A stretch of DNA of 64,000 nt. Origin: Agapetus fuscipes. Lineage: Eukaryota > Arthropoda > Insecta > Trichoptera > Glossosomatidae. The translations under genes and the position numbers were made by a program. The notes under the pieces are model-generated. The model did not search any database. It saw only the letters and a list, made by a program, of their open reading frames with translations, and was not told where the DNA came from. The stretch is taken from contig OX637345.1 of NCBI GenBank assembly GCA_951799405.1, forward strand, positions 4,030,001-4,094,000, written 5' to 3'. Shown here in pieces: positions 1 to 11,500 of the stretch (position 1 is its first letter; each line of letters begins with the position of its first letter).

Positions 1-503
1 TTGGCTCCGAAGATCTGAGAGCCCAGACACCTCTGGACATGCAATGTAGTAAATCGGACTTACATATTGGAAGGAAGGATGAGTTGAGAGGAATTGGTAA
101 CGTTGTCATGAAGAAAGGATCCTTAACCAACCAGAGACAGGTCGTAAGTCCCGTGACTCCCATCTCATCCTGACTCCGTGCGGCGGGCCTGAGTTTGGGT
201 CTTGGATTTTAAAAAAACTTAAGACCTGACTTGGTGAGACCGTGGATGCTCAAGTTATTTCACAAATTTATTGTTAAAGATAAACTTTGATTCACATGTT
301 CTGCTGCAAGATTCATAAAAAAATGACTAACACACGAAGAAGCAAGATTAGTGGTCGAATCCCCCCAAGTTTTACACAAAAAATAAATAGATATCGCTGC
401 TCCATCAGCAAACACACATGTAGTGTCTTCTTTTTTCATTCTTTTATCTCAAGTGTACCCATACTTTTATCACAGTTTCATCAACATTATCTTCAATTTC
501 ATG

Positions 504-620
504 CTGAAGAAGCCCTCGCAGACATGGGCAAAATGCCCGGAAGCTACAGCTCTCACAGACCACGGCAACAGATCCCGGAAAGTCACTCTCCAGCATCATC
601 AGCCAGCCGTGTAAGCATAA
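504..620 (+). repeat. Dispersed repeat with hammerhead-like core, degenerate copy (TAF1 intron)
   Basis: Begins CTGAAGA, then an imperfect stem (AGCCC/GGGC) and AAAATGCCC where better copies have GAAACGTCC. It is followed by a shared tail containing GACCACGGCAACAGAT, also present at 1064-1180. Probably a fragment of a Penelope-like element terminus. Confidence 0.5.
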
Positions 621-833
621 CACTCCTAACCAAATGATGATTAACCAAAAACTTTGATTATGCTCATTTTTGCTTGTTTCATGCAAATATTTCCATGCTA
701 TATGCTTATGAAATTAACGTTTCAATAAACCTATTCAGACATGTAATAAATATATTTTACGGCTTTTATGCACAACAAAAAAATAGTACTTAAAAACAGT
801 TTTCTAAAAAATCCATGTGAAAAAAATTGTAAC

Positions 834-3800
834 CTTGTGTTTGATTTCGGAGCCATCCCACACAACATCATCTTCCCACTGTAGCTGCGACACCATCAGG
901 TAGGCTTCATCAGGGAACTGCTCTACCGGCTCCTCTGGTTCCTCGCTGTTTGGATCCTGGAGAACAAAAATATTGATAGGAACATTCTAGTATTCTCTAT
1001 AAATACATTCAGGGTCACAAATTTGTGATGATAATGTGACATCCTCGTCATTTCACCTTCACGCTGAAGAAGCCCATCGTAGGCATGGGTGAAACGTCCA
1101 GAAGCTCCAGCTCATATAGACCACGGCAACAGATACCGGAAATCAACTTTCCAGTATCAACAGCCAGTCGCATAAGCCTAAAACTCCTATCCAAATAAGC
1201 TAGTCAATATTAGCAACTAGATACATACAGAGGAAGTGTGAAAGGAACAACCGAGGAAGGTATGGAGATATCAGATTGAAGAGATTGAAAGAATGGGATA
1301 TACAAAGTGGATGTAAAAGTAGAAAATGTATGAAAAAGGTAATGGATATAAATGAATTGAAAGAGGTATGTAAGGATAGGAAGAAATGGAGGCAGCTCTG
1401 CAGAGGCTCTGGCTACCCCTAGCGGAATGGCGACAAAGTTAGTTACCCCTTCAGCTAAAACACCGGCAAACATTTTATGATACATATTCAGTCTCACCTT
1501 GAGTTTGAAGCCATAGTTGAAACCTTCTCCGGTTTCTGGAACTTGCAGCATGTCGTACCACACCTGGGCAGGGCCGAACCTCCACAGCGTCGCCGTGCTC
1601 TGCTTCTCTGTACTCCCACTGGAGCCTCCTGCACCACCCGAGGCATTGGAGCCCGGTTCACAGGGCCTGTGAACAAATTATGAACAAAATGTATAGCCGT
1701 TTGTCTCTGCTGGTCACCATCCTCTTGTAAAGGCAGTGCCTTGTTGTGCTAGCCATTTGTCTCAGCTGGTCACCATCCTCTTCTAAAGGCAGTACCTTGT
1801 TGTGCTAGCCATTTGTCTCAGCTGGTCACCATCCTCTAGAGTTGTGGATAGGAGGCGACATCCATGAACAATTTTAAACCCTGAAAGTATAAAGACCTTG
1901 GGTGACCTCTTATTCGTCTTCCCAAGATACTTCTGTAAATCTGAACCACAAATTAAGTAACATCGAAGTGTGCCATACATAATAATACCAATAATAAAGG
2001 CAATACTAATTATAGTGCCGTTTTGTGATAAATCACTGCAAGGGCTCTATTCAACTGTAACATCTTCGAAACCAACATGTCTTTAATCCCAACCTAAGTG
2101 TACTTGCACTCTCTACAGCTCTAAGCTCATGGGATAGAGTATTCCACTGCAAAAGGTACAATCCAATGTAAAATCACAAATGAATATATTGCAAGGTGCA
2201 CTGCCATAAATCTGAACCACAAATGAATATGGCCTTTGTATCATCTATCCAGGAAACCTTCAACATCTGACTGTAGACCCACATTTCAAAGGCAGGGATT
2301 CTGTTCCAGAGGCACTGTGTAAGTGTCCACCCTTCTGTGCCATAGAGTACAATTGGAGAGGTGTAACATCATATCATATGCAGATGATACTCTACTTTTA
2401 AGTGATTTTCATGAATGCTGCTTTGCTTGTTCTAAGGAAGTGAAATATACCTGAGCAGTTTGTCCTCATCATCAGACATTGCCTGTGGGGGCTCCATCAG
2501 GGAGGGGTCCAGAGGAGGATCGCTGGATGTGGAATCATTGCGATGCCGCTTTTTCCTTCTGCGCACGCCGCGCCAAATCTGCGGGAGGCTGGACGCCTTG
2601 CCCGGGCCAAACAGGCGAGAGAACCGCAGCACCTACGGGTTTCAAATTATTAAACAAAATAATCCTTGGAGTTGTATTTCAAAGTTGCATTGCGGTAAAG
2701 AAAGTTTTACACTTTAAAAAGAAAGGTCTTGAGTAGAATATGTGGACCCGTAAAAGAGGGGGAATAATTTGCGTATTCAGCACAACAACGATTTGTATGT
2801 TGACATTGGAGAGTTGCTTTCTGGGATCTGTTCCCGTGGTCTATTGGAGCCGGAGCTTTCGGATGTTTCACCCATGTCTGCGGTGGTCTTCTTGTAAGGA
2901 ACTGCAAGTTAATTATATCAGGGCCGTAGCATCTCAATTTATATGAGACCCTTCAGGCTGAGATGGGCTGAGCATTTACAGAGAATGCTGTACACACGTC
3001 ATGTCCCTATAAGAATTATGACTGGCGGACGGAGAAAAGTGGGAGGACAGAGTGAGAGGGGATGCAGCGCATCTTCTCCAGGTGACAAGTTGGAAGCCAG
3101 CCAATGAGGACAGGAGGAGCTGGAGGCAAATGTTACAGGGATCAAGGAGAGATATGGGCTGTAGCGCCATCGGAAGAAGAAGTGCTGCAAATAAATTTTA
3201 ATCATTATCATCGGATACAAGTCATTGGAAACTTCATTGTGTGGTCTCATGTAATTGTCATACAACACATCGGTAACAGAGAGAAATATGATGATGCGCT
3301 GATGATTTTTTTAGAGCGCCGTTATGTGATGTAGTCACTCCAAGGGCGCTTGTGCAAATGATGCCAGAAATTTGCTTGTTTTCAGTGCCTTATGGAACTT
3401 TCTAAGGTCTTCTATCTCTCTCACATGATGAGGCAGACGTGGTTCCAGGCCAGAGGATCAGAAACTGCAAATGCACGCTCTCCAAACAACTCTTCTTAGC
3501 AGTTCTTCAATTTGTGTTTTCGCTCCGGTTAATGCTTCGTTAAATAATGATAGGAAATCTGACTAACCTTATCAATTCGGAAATCGGGGAACAGCTCCGT
3601 GACTTCAATATTGGCATATTTTGACGGCAACATGGCCGCCAATGGAGTCTCCAGTTTCCGAGGTTCATCCTTATTGCTGGCGCTGTAACAATTCAAGTAC
3701 CTGCTTGCCGCAAAAATTAATGAGCAACTTAGAAATCAAGGTTAATTACCACATTCATTTTAAAGAATGGAAAAAAAAAAAAAACGGATTTTACTGACCG

Positions 3801-6800
3801 TGCAAAAGAGAAGAACGATTTTCTCTACGTTTCAATCAGAGTTACACTCCCAGTTAAGGCATGGTACATGATAGCAAACGCAACTAAGCTACACATACAT
3901 GTTCTATATGTGTAACTTCTTGCCTGCGTTATCCCCGCAGGGGTCGTATATGACGATTCGGGACCTACTTATTTTTACAGGTAAGGGGGTCGGCGGAAGT
4001 GGGGGGCGGTACATGATGATGATGATGATGGATGATTTCTTTCCTGTGGCGCCATTTAATGGTCCAGGACCATCTCAAGGGCGCCATGGCTTCTCGAGAA
4101 AAGTAGTGTCTTCAGTTCCTTTCTGAAGGTGGTGGTAGGCTGGTTCGCGCGAACACCGATGGGTAAATTGTTCCAGGCCACCGGCCCGGCCACCGCAAAG
4201 CTTCTGTCTGCAAAGTTTGATGTGTTTGCTCTATTGGGCACTATAACCTTGTTGACAGAAGTAAGGGCAGAGCGTAGTGGTCTTTTTGAAGTCCCATCGA
4301 CAGAGCATAGCTCAGCGAGACATGGGGGTGCAGTGCCGTTCAGGGCCCTATGCACAGTGAGACACAACTTAAATTCCACCCTCTCTCGGACCCTCAGCCA
4401 GTGCAGTTCTCTCAGCAGTGGCGAAATATGACAGCTCTTTCCCTGTCGAAAAATTGCCCTGGCAGCAGCATTGAAAGCCATTTGCAGCCGATCAAACAAT
4501 TTCTGCGGTAGTCCAGCATATATAATATTGCAGTAGTCTAATCGGGAGACGACGAAAGCAGCTACGAGGCTTTTGACAGCATCCACAGGCAAACATCTTG
4601 AGATGAGGCTCAATTGGCGGATATAGAAGAAAGCTGTGCTCACTGTCCTGGACACTTGTGCCTCCATCGATAGTGCTCCGTCTAGTAAGACACCAAGGAC
4701 GGATATGGTGGAGGATGGTATTATGCTTGCACCAGAGAAAAAGATTGGCTGAGTACCCAAGAGGTGCTGCCGACCCGGAGAGGCGACCCACATGAACTCA
4801 GTCTTGGTTGGATTCAGTTTGAGACGTCTATAGGCCATAACGTTTGTGAGTCTTTCCAAGCAATGGGTGGTCCTGGCCAAAAGATCGTCTTTTTTGTCGG
4901 GACTGCAAAAACCAACGAGGACACGATCATCAGCATATGCATAGCTTCGCATGCCACACTCCTCCAAAATATTATCAATACAGCCAATGTACAAGATAAA
5001 GAGGATTGGACCAAGGACTGATCCTTGGGGTACTCCTTGAGAAACAAGATCTTCTTTGGTTGAGTCAGACTTAAGCCTAATGGACCACCTTCTATTATAC
5101 AGGTACGAGCGCAGCCATTCGATGACAGTACCACAGATGCCATACTCAGACTCCAGACAATGAAGAAGCATTTCATGATCGACAGTGTCAAAGGCGGCAC
5201 TCATGTCGAGAACCGTTACTAAACCAATGTCACCTGATGCCACTCCCACAATTAAGTCGGATGTCAGCCTTGTGAGGGCGGACTCAGTTGAATGATGCTT
5301 CCTATAAGCGAACTGATATTTCTGCAATAAGTTGTTATGACAAAGTACATGATAAAGATCATGCCGTTTTTCCCGGCCGCAGTCATCTGGCACATAGAGC
5401 TTTAAAATCTCTATCAGAGTGGGACTGTCAATTCAGCCGGTGATTATCATGTCTATATAGATTTTGTGTGAAGTCAATGAGGAATAAATACCTTGGTGGA
5501 GCATCAGGAGGAGGCATGAGGCTGCCGTCCCCTTCCATATCCCCGTCATAGCCGTCTTCCCGATTATTTTCACCCTGAAAGAAAAACAATATGTAATATT
5601 TTGTACCTGACGATGGACGATGGAAACATTGTTTCCGAAACTGGTCATACATTATTGAATTTTACTCGCCCTGTAACCTAATACAAGTTGTTTTTTTTTT
5701 TTTTTAAGATATATATTTTTTTAAAACGCAGATGCTTTTTAAAAAAATTAGTCTATCATTTAATGAATTAAAAAAAAAGTGAAATTACCCTTTTGCACAC
5801 ATACCTGTATGTCATCGGCCAACTCGGAGAAATCAAAGTAGTCAATGGCAGAAGGACTCTTCTCACTGTAGTCTGAAAACATTTCACTTTTCGTCAACCG
5901 CTAATTCATTTACTTGACAAAAATACAATTATATGCAAGGCATCACTTAATATTTTTACTTAATACCTATCTAATCTAATCTAAGTTGCAAAATATATGT
6001 AACATTTAGAGATTCACATTATATGCATTTTCACAAACACGCACTTTGTAACCTTTCATTTAAAAAAAATAAAAAAAATAAACAATTTGTATTAAGTTAC
6101 CTAATACTAGCCTAACCTAATACAAGTTGTTTTTTATTTTTTATTTTTTTTAAATGAAAGGTTACAAAGTGAATGCCTCATCAATTAAGGCACATCTAAG
6201 TTCGCGCTTAAACATGCCGCATGTGGTCCTACAATATAAAAACCCGAATCTCAAATGAACATACACCCTGCAACTCCTGCGGACCTTCCCTGAAACAAGG
6301 GTGACATTGGCAAAGTGAACCATTTTCTACAGCATGGGTGGTCAGCCGAATACCAACCTATAAGTCAAGGAACATACACACCTATAAATGTAAATAAAAT
6401 GTAATTTTGCCAGTTAACTTTTTGAGTTTATTTTGTAGAGAACCAGTCTTTCCATCTTTAAGTAGGTGTAAATTTTGTAGAAGATAAACTCAAAAAGTGA
6501 AATATAACAAATTTGAATTTTATTAGAATTTATAAAAATGAACTTTCAGTCGTTGCCGAAGATCTAGATAATCTTAGTACCTATAAATGACCAAAATTAA
6601 TGAAGATCCAAGAGCGGATACCACTTTTTTTGTGAACACACATATTGAAACTCTCTGTAACTTTCTCCTCAATCCGCTAGGGGTGGCCAGAGCCTTTGCA
6701 GAGATGCTTCTATTTTTTCCTGTCCTTGCATACATCATTCCTATCCATCACATTTTTCTGACATATCTTTCTTCATACATCTCATTATTTCACAATTCCA

Positions 6801-7870
6801 TCTGCAATGGTGATTTCTAATGTTGGTGTATTAATTTGCTACATTTTTTGCATAGGAAATTTCTGACTTTTTTTGTATAGATTTCTTTGTAAGGTTTTGT
6901 TCTTTTATATATTTAAATGTAATTTTTTATTCATATTCCTTGACTTATAGGTTGGTATGAGGCTGACCACCCATACTGTAAAAAATGGTTCACTTTGCCA
7001 ATGTTACCCCTGTTTCAGGGAAGGTCGGCAAAAGTTGTGGGGCTTATGTTCATTTGAGGTTTGGATTTTATTTGTAAGTACACATTCAGCATTTGTAAGC
7101 GCGAACTACACTTGTTGGTTTGTGGGCTTACATCTGAGAGCTTTAAATGAATATATCCTTGCAACTTAGATTATAGATTATTATAGATCTTTGTGATCCA
7201 GACATACTTTTCTCGGCCTTTTTTTTTTGCTTTTCACGTTTCCTCTGTATATACACTGTAAAATGATGTAATGGAAGAAGTAAAAGAAAAAGGGAGAATA
7301 GATACATTGTGAGCTTCACCCTGATAGCTCGTCAATAGCTCAGTTGGTACAATACTTGCATTCCATGACGTGAGCAAGGGTTCATTTCCCACCGAGGGTG
7401 TCAGAAATGATTTCCCGTTTCAGTGTTTATTTTGAATCCAAAATAAAATACCGGCAAGGTTTACTGATACTTTCGGAGAAATGAGAACGATCCCCCTCGG
7501 GGCATAGGAAAGCCCCACTTCAAGTTAGGTGGTTGGCATAAGGTCGACCCTTTTACCTGTAAAAACAAATAGGTTCCACAAGCCACATGCTATATGTGTA
7601 GCTTGCTTGCGTTTTTGCCTACAAAAATATACCTTCTTCGACATCTTCCGTTGGCGGCTGTACTCCTGGCTCTATGACTTCCTCCAGCAGTGACCCGAGT
7701 CCCATGCGTCCCAAGGAAGACAGCATTCTTTTAGAATCTCCATCCAAGAGGTCGTCATCTTCCAATTGACCTGTTTCGTCGATATTTCCAAAGAGAAAAC
7801 CTGTTAGATAGACTGTGTTTGCGTTGCCCCCCGAATCACCCGAATCTCCTTCACCATCGCTGTCTCCCAT
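834..7870 (-). CDS. Taf1: TAF1, TFIID subunit 1, N-terminal part (partial, seven exons)
   Basis: Largest subunit of TFIID, the nuclear complex that recognises core promoters and recruits RNA polymerase II. Exons on the minus strand, in order: 7870-7633, 5872-5805, 5574-5492, 3682-3568, 2632-2451, 1666-1498, 956-834. All introns are GT-AG, the phases agree at every junction, and the joined frame has 326 codons with no stop. Exon 1 has the TBP-binding TAND-like segment ([15 protein letters not shown], about residues 22-36). Exon 4 has [17 protein letters not shown], exon 5 [20 protein letters not shown] followed by a basic run and [10 protein letters not shown], exon 6 [18 protein letters not shown], and exon 7 [16 protein letters not shown]; all are familiar TAF1 segments. 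The start is supported by an in-frame TAA five codons upstream. The last visible exon ends in phase 0 at a GT donor, so the gene continues past the left edge; the rest of the about 1900-residue protein (acetyltransferase-region DUF3591, bromodomains) is not in the window. It is divergent from Smurf. Confidence 0.93.
1064..1198 (+). repeat. Dispersed repeat with hammerhead-like core (TAF1 intron 6)
   Basis: CTGAAGA (1064-1070), a pairing arm AGCCCAT/ATGGGT and GAAACGTC (1091-1098) give the order of a hammerhead ribozyme core. The sequence downstream matches the 504-620 copy. It lies between TAF1 exons 6 and 7. Confidence 0.5.
1230..1455 (+). mobile_element. LINE C-terminal fragment (family K)
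   Basis: One frame reads [15 protein letters not shown] then [20 protein letters not shown], the C-terminus of an insect non-LTR retrotransposon ORF also found at 9335-9500, 9590-9785, 48813-48970 and, on the minus strand, 6655-6830 and 62440-63130. It is 5' truncated. Confidence 0.6.
1697..1856. repeat. Tandem repeat, 56-bp period, about 2.8 copies
   Basis: TTGTCTC recurs at 1701, 1757 and 1813 with CTGGTCACCATCCTCT following each time. The unit resembles, on the minus strand, the 3' end of the LINE near 34200-34280 ([13 protein letters not shown]), so it is a local amplification of LINE-derived sequence within TAF1 intron 5, next to exon 6. Confidence 0.75.
2235..2352 (-). mobile_element. 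LINE reverse transcriptase C-terminal fragment
   Basis: The minus strand reads [12 protein letters not shown] and [19 protein letters not shown], the conserved post-RT region of RTE/Jockey-like elements. It is in TAF1 intron 5. Confidence 0.65.
2816..2896 (-). repeat. Dispersed repeat with hammerhead-like core, degenerate
   Basis: The minus strand has AAGAAGACCACCGCAGACAT then GGGTGAAACATCC and the GACCACGG tail of the 504 and 1064 copies. It is in TAF1 intron 5, beyond exon 5. Confidence 0.4.
2936..3190 (+). mobile_element. LINE C-terminal fragment, second family
   Basis: Read with frame changes it gives [20 protein letters not shown] and [16 protein letters not shown], typical of the tail of an RTE-like ORF. 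It is decayed by frameshifts. Confidence 0.55.
3290..3500 (-). mobile_element. CR1-like LINE 3' ORF fragment
   Basis: Similar over about 180 bp to 31120-31305, where the minus strand encodes RAFAIVGPLAWNHLPHCVRE, a CR1/L2 C-terminal signature. TAF1 intron 4. Confidence 0.55.
3877..3993 (-). mobile_element. SINE T2, 3' part only
   Basis: Minus strand carries the T2 body (CGACCCC...GGGGATAACGCAGG...TGTGTAGC pattern) without its tRNA-like head. It directly precedes the microsatellite tail of the CR1-like element. Confidence 0.6.
4010..5412 (-). mobile_element. CR1/L2-like non-LTR retrotransposon, 5' truncated, in TAF1 intron 3
   Basis: A 445-codon open frame (4056-5393) encodes most of a reverse transcriptase plus its C-terminal region. 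Visible motifs: [14 protein letters not shown] (about 27-40), AFDTVDH (67-73, catalytic Asp), [11 protein letters not shown] (119-129), YADD (153-156, catalytic pair) and, near the end, [17 protein letters not shown]. The endonuclease and ORF1 are missing, so this is a 5'-truncated copy. On its own strand the 3' end runs into an (ATC)n microsatellite (plus strand 4011-4033), as CR1/L2 elements do. The frame is not broken, so the insertion is probably young. It reads in the same direction as TAF1 and is removed with the intron. The exact clade is not settled. Confidence 0.85.
6041..6174. mobile_element. AT-rich foldback element (TAF1 intron 1)
   Basis: CACTTTGTAACCTTTCATTT at 6043 is repeated inverted at the right end near 6155-6171, with A/T-rich arms of about 45 bp around a short centre. 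It is a MITE-like palindrome with no coding content. Confidence 0.6.
6180..6376 (-). repeat. Rep-A copy
   Basis: Minus strand runs from CTTGACTTATAGGTTGGTAT through GGTTCACTTTGCCAATGTCA to AAGCGCGAACTTAG. It lacks the terminal TTAGA tract. Confidence 0.75.
6655..6830 (-). mobile_element. LINE family K C-terminal fragment
   Basis: The minus strand gives the KDRKK...LCKGSGHP signature of family K. On the minus strand it stands about 280 bp before the Rep-A copy at 6180-6376. Confidence 0.5.
6947..7195 (+). repeat. Rep-A copy, near full length
   Basis: Starts TCCTTGACTTATAGGTTGG and ends CTTAGATTATAGATTATTA. It is a good reference copy for the AGCATTTGTAAGCGCGAACT subtype. Confidence 0.8.
7331..7606 (+). 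mobile_element. SINE T2
   Basis: Head GTCAATAGCTCAGTTGGTAC resembles a tRNA A box region and GGGTTCATTTCCC a decayed B box. The body continues with GGTGTCAGAAATGATTTCC and ends in the tgtgtagcttgcttgcg segment just before TAF1 exon 1. Confidence 0.75.
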
Positions 7871-8568
7871 TGTAATTTTTATTTATTTCCTTTCATAACA
7901 ATTTGTTAGCGAGTCGATCTTCACTTTTTTATCGAAGTTCAAATTTACATTTAAAATCACATTAAACACGCTGATTTAATCGATTAAATGTAGAGATGCA
8001 GATGAAAACTGCGAAAGCGGCTTGAAATTGATAAAAGAAAATGTTTTTAAGTAAATTTTAGTATTTTGACAAGCCGAGCGAGTTGTGACAGGCGGCGGCC
8101 ATTGTGGAAATTGATGTTGGCCGGCTTTCTCCACACAATACTGTGAACAGTAAAATTTCCTGAAAATGCTGGAAGTTTTTAAATAAAAATTTATAATTTG
8201 ACATCATGTTTTTTTTGAAAGCCCAAAAAATACAGCCTGATTTAAGGAATGCTTTGAAATGTGGTTTTTGTCTACGAAGTTTTTTTCTTTTTTCATATTA
8301 TTTTATGAAAAAGAATTTGATTCGCAAATATGCAAGGATTATTACATAATTTGTCTTCTCTTTTATTCGGGCTTACTTCACGCAACCACTTTTAAGTACT
8401 GCCACTACTGAGGAAACGTTTTCCCCAAAAAGATAGGTATTGTATCGAGTCTTAAAAAAAGCATTGTGAAGTGTGAACAAGTTCGAATTTTTTAATAAAT
8501 ACAAGATGGCGTCATATGATGGCGTTTGTGTAATTTTATGTTGACAAAAATGTTAAGACTGATTTAAA
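7871..8568. promoter_or_regulatory. Divergent TAF1/Smurf intergenic region, probable bidirectional promoter
   Basis: Only about 700 bp separate the two start codons, so 5' UTRs and promoters of both genes must lie here or overlap the flanks. No TATA box is convincingly placed. AAGATGGCG at 8503-8511 matches the YY1/Pleiohomeotic consensus about 60 bp before the Smurf ATG, and GGCGGCCATTGTGG near 8092-8105 is a weaker inverted match. No SINE or MITE copy is visible in this interval, unlike almost everywhere else. The sites are consensus matches only, not tested elements. Confidence 0.5.
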
Positions 8569-11500
8569 ATGTCCAGCACCCCTTCGACCCGTAAATACGG
8601 GGCCCAAAAAATTAGACTAACAAGTAAGCTACCCCATTGTTTTAAAATCATAGCAATTTATGGCATGTTATTCATATTAAAGTAGTTCTGAAACTATTAG
8701 TCATACGAAACCAATATGGCTCATGAAACTTTTTGGGGCTTGTCCGCAAATGAATGTCACCGAAAATGTGATCTTAATTCTATGTTTTCTTTGCAGTTCT
8801 TTGTGCCCGTAATTTGGTTCGGAAGGACTTATTTCGTGAGTACCAATTTTCATTCATGTACCTTTTTTAACACGTTATATTATTCAACACATTTCCTGGA
8901 AGTTTTTCCAACTTCCTTATTTAATAAGTCATTTGTTTTCATGGAATTATTGTTCAATATTTAAGGTCTGCCGGATCCGTTCGCCAAGATTGCAGTTGAA
9001 GGTAGCGGGCAAGTCCATTCAACTGAAACAGTCAAAGCTTCCTTGGACCCAAAATGGAATACCCACTATGATTTGTATCTTGGGAAAGGTGACAGCATTA
9101 TAATAAGGTACGCTTTCAAATATATTATCTTAAATAGTAGTATTTATTCGGGAAAGGTCGACAAGAGTTGCATGGTTTATGTTGACGTGAGGTTTGGTTT
9201 ATCTTGCATGTTCACATGCATCATGTCCAAGCGCGAACTTGTATCTGCCTGCTTGTGGGCATGCATTTAATGTAAGCCTTAAATGTCAATATATCTGCTT
9301 AGATTATAGATTTTTTAAGTGAAAGGAAAAAGAGGTACTTAAAGGGCTACTGAGAAAAGTATGAAGTGATCAGTTTGAAGAGATTGTGAAAGAATGGGAT
9401 ATACAAAGTGAGTGTAAAAGAAGAAAATGTATAAAACAGGTGATATGAATGAATTGAAAGAGGTATCGATAGGAAGAAATGGAGGCAGCTCTGCAGAGGC
9501 TCTGGCATGTGTAAGCGTGAACTTATGTTTGTGAGCGTTGATATAACTGCGAAATGTTGATATAACTTTGCAACTTAGATTATAGATGGTTTGGGTGGAA
9601 GGGGAAAAGCAAAGAAATAATAGATTAATCAAATTAGCAAGATTATAAATGAATGGAATCTGCAGAGTGAGGAAAAGAGAAGATAATTGATGAATGTTGA
9701 AATGAAAGAATTGCGCAAGGCCATAACAAAATGGAGACGCATCTGTGGAGGTAGTGGCCACCCCTAGCGGGATGGCAGGTTGATGCAGTTAAAGAATATC
9801 TGTCCTTTGAGTCATAACCATAACCATAGGCAGCAATCTAGGATAAAAAAAAGATAATTTATGTTATGGAAACACAGAATGGCATTTTCTGTGTTTCCAT
9901 ACATTTATCTCATTTAAAAAAAAACCTTGGATTGCTATCTTTGGTTCCATACAACTAAAGTAAGATTTTGTGTGAAAAGATGCTATATATATGTCGGTGT
10001 TATGGCCGCGGGGATCAAGACAGGTTATTTGGAACCGGATAACTCTGGTTCGAATCCCGCGACGATAACTTCGACCCTGGTTCAACAGATGCCGTTGCAT
10101 GCACACAAGCTTCTGCTTTTGCATGAAGACAACTGGCCAGGCAAAATAGGTGGGTGGATTGCATTCCTTTCCACAAATCTATTTGTAAAAAAAAAATATA
10201 CATATATATATAAAAAATAATAGGTCGGCAAGAGTTGCAGGGCTTATGTTCATTTGAGATTAGGTTTGTATGTTGTAAGTCCACATGCGGCATGTGTTAG
10301 GGTGAACTTATACATGTCTGCTTAAATGGAAATGCATACCGGTCCGTAGCTCAGTGGTAACACCGCGGACTCTAAATGGGAAGGTTGTGGGTTCGATTCC
10401 CGGCGGAGCACAAAAAAATTATATTTTCAAATTTGCTCTTCGCTGGGTTGAAAAATTCATAAACCTATACAAATGACCGGTCACCAAAGGTTCATCCAGC
10501 CTTACAGCAACTGGGTCTTGCTTGAGTATCGGCGCTTTGTAGCGACGACCAAGCTCGTACACCTCTGCGGCACTACAACAAGTGTAATATACCCCTAGAG
10601 TCTCTAGAATCTAGGGAGTCTCCCGCACAGGATTTCTTAACCTTCCCTTCCCTGTGCAGTGTAAGTAGTACACGCTTAATAGATGTTTTTAGCATTTGAA
10701 TACTAATTATTGTCATTTACTTCTTCATTAGACTTCAATTATACGTAATTAAAGCGATTAGCAATTAATATACTCGTACATCATTTACCGATCATAAATC
10801 CGACTTTTATGAGCGTGTAGTCACTACACAACACAGTTGCGCGTGAAATTTTTTTAGCACAGAAAGGGGAAGGTTAAAAAAAATATATATGAATTGTAAA
10901 TATAATAATTTATATCTTTTCAACTTAGATTATTATTATTATTACATCTTGAATAGCAAGCTCTCAGAATGGCCGTCCGGTGGTCTTTGTGATGCCAATC
11001 AGCAGGTTGTTATTTGCATTTGCTTAAGTGCAAGTGTCCTCAAAACAGGTCGATCCTCTCCAGCCGTACAATGCAGCATTTCCTCACTCTGATAATATTT
11101 TATCATTTATTTAGTTGTCTATGAAATATAAACAGCAACTCAAGTACCTGCCTGCATACACATCAAATTAATGCCACTTAGTGAAACCTGTATGAGAAGG
11201 ATGTTTGATGCATCTAATGGATGCGGTTTTGTAAATTTTTCACTTTGGTGCTATTTATTGTTACGGGTAAGGAGACCGGTCTCACGCCAACCACATCAGT
11301 TGAAGTGTGGGTTTCCCTACTCCCGAGGGGCTGGTTCTCATTTATTGTGAAGGCCGAGTAAAACTTGCTGTTATTTATTTTGGGCTTGAAATAAACACCG
11401 AAACAGGAAACCATTTCTGACACCCTCGGTGGGGATCAAACCCTTGCTCTCGGCATGGAATGCAAGCATTCTACCAACTGAGCTATCGACGGGACTTTTT

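Noticed and set aside
10341..10412. Possible tRNA gene
   Set aside because: Has A- and B-box-like sequence, but the acceptor stem does not close and the same body follows in many copies: SINE T1 head.
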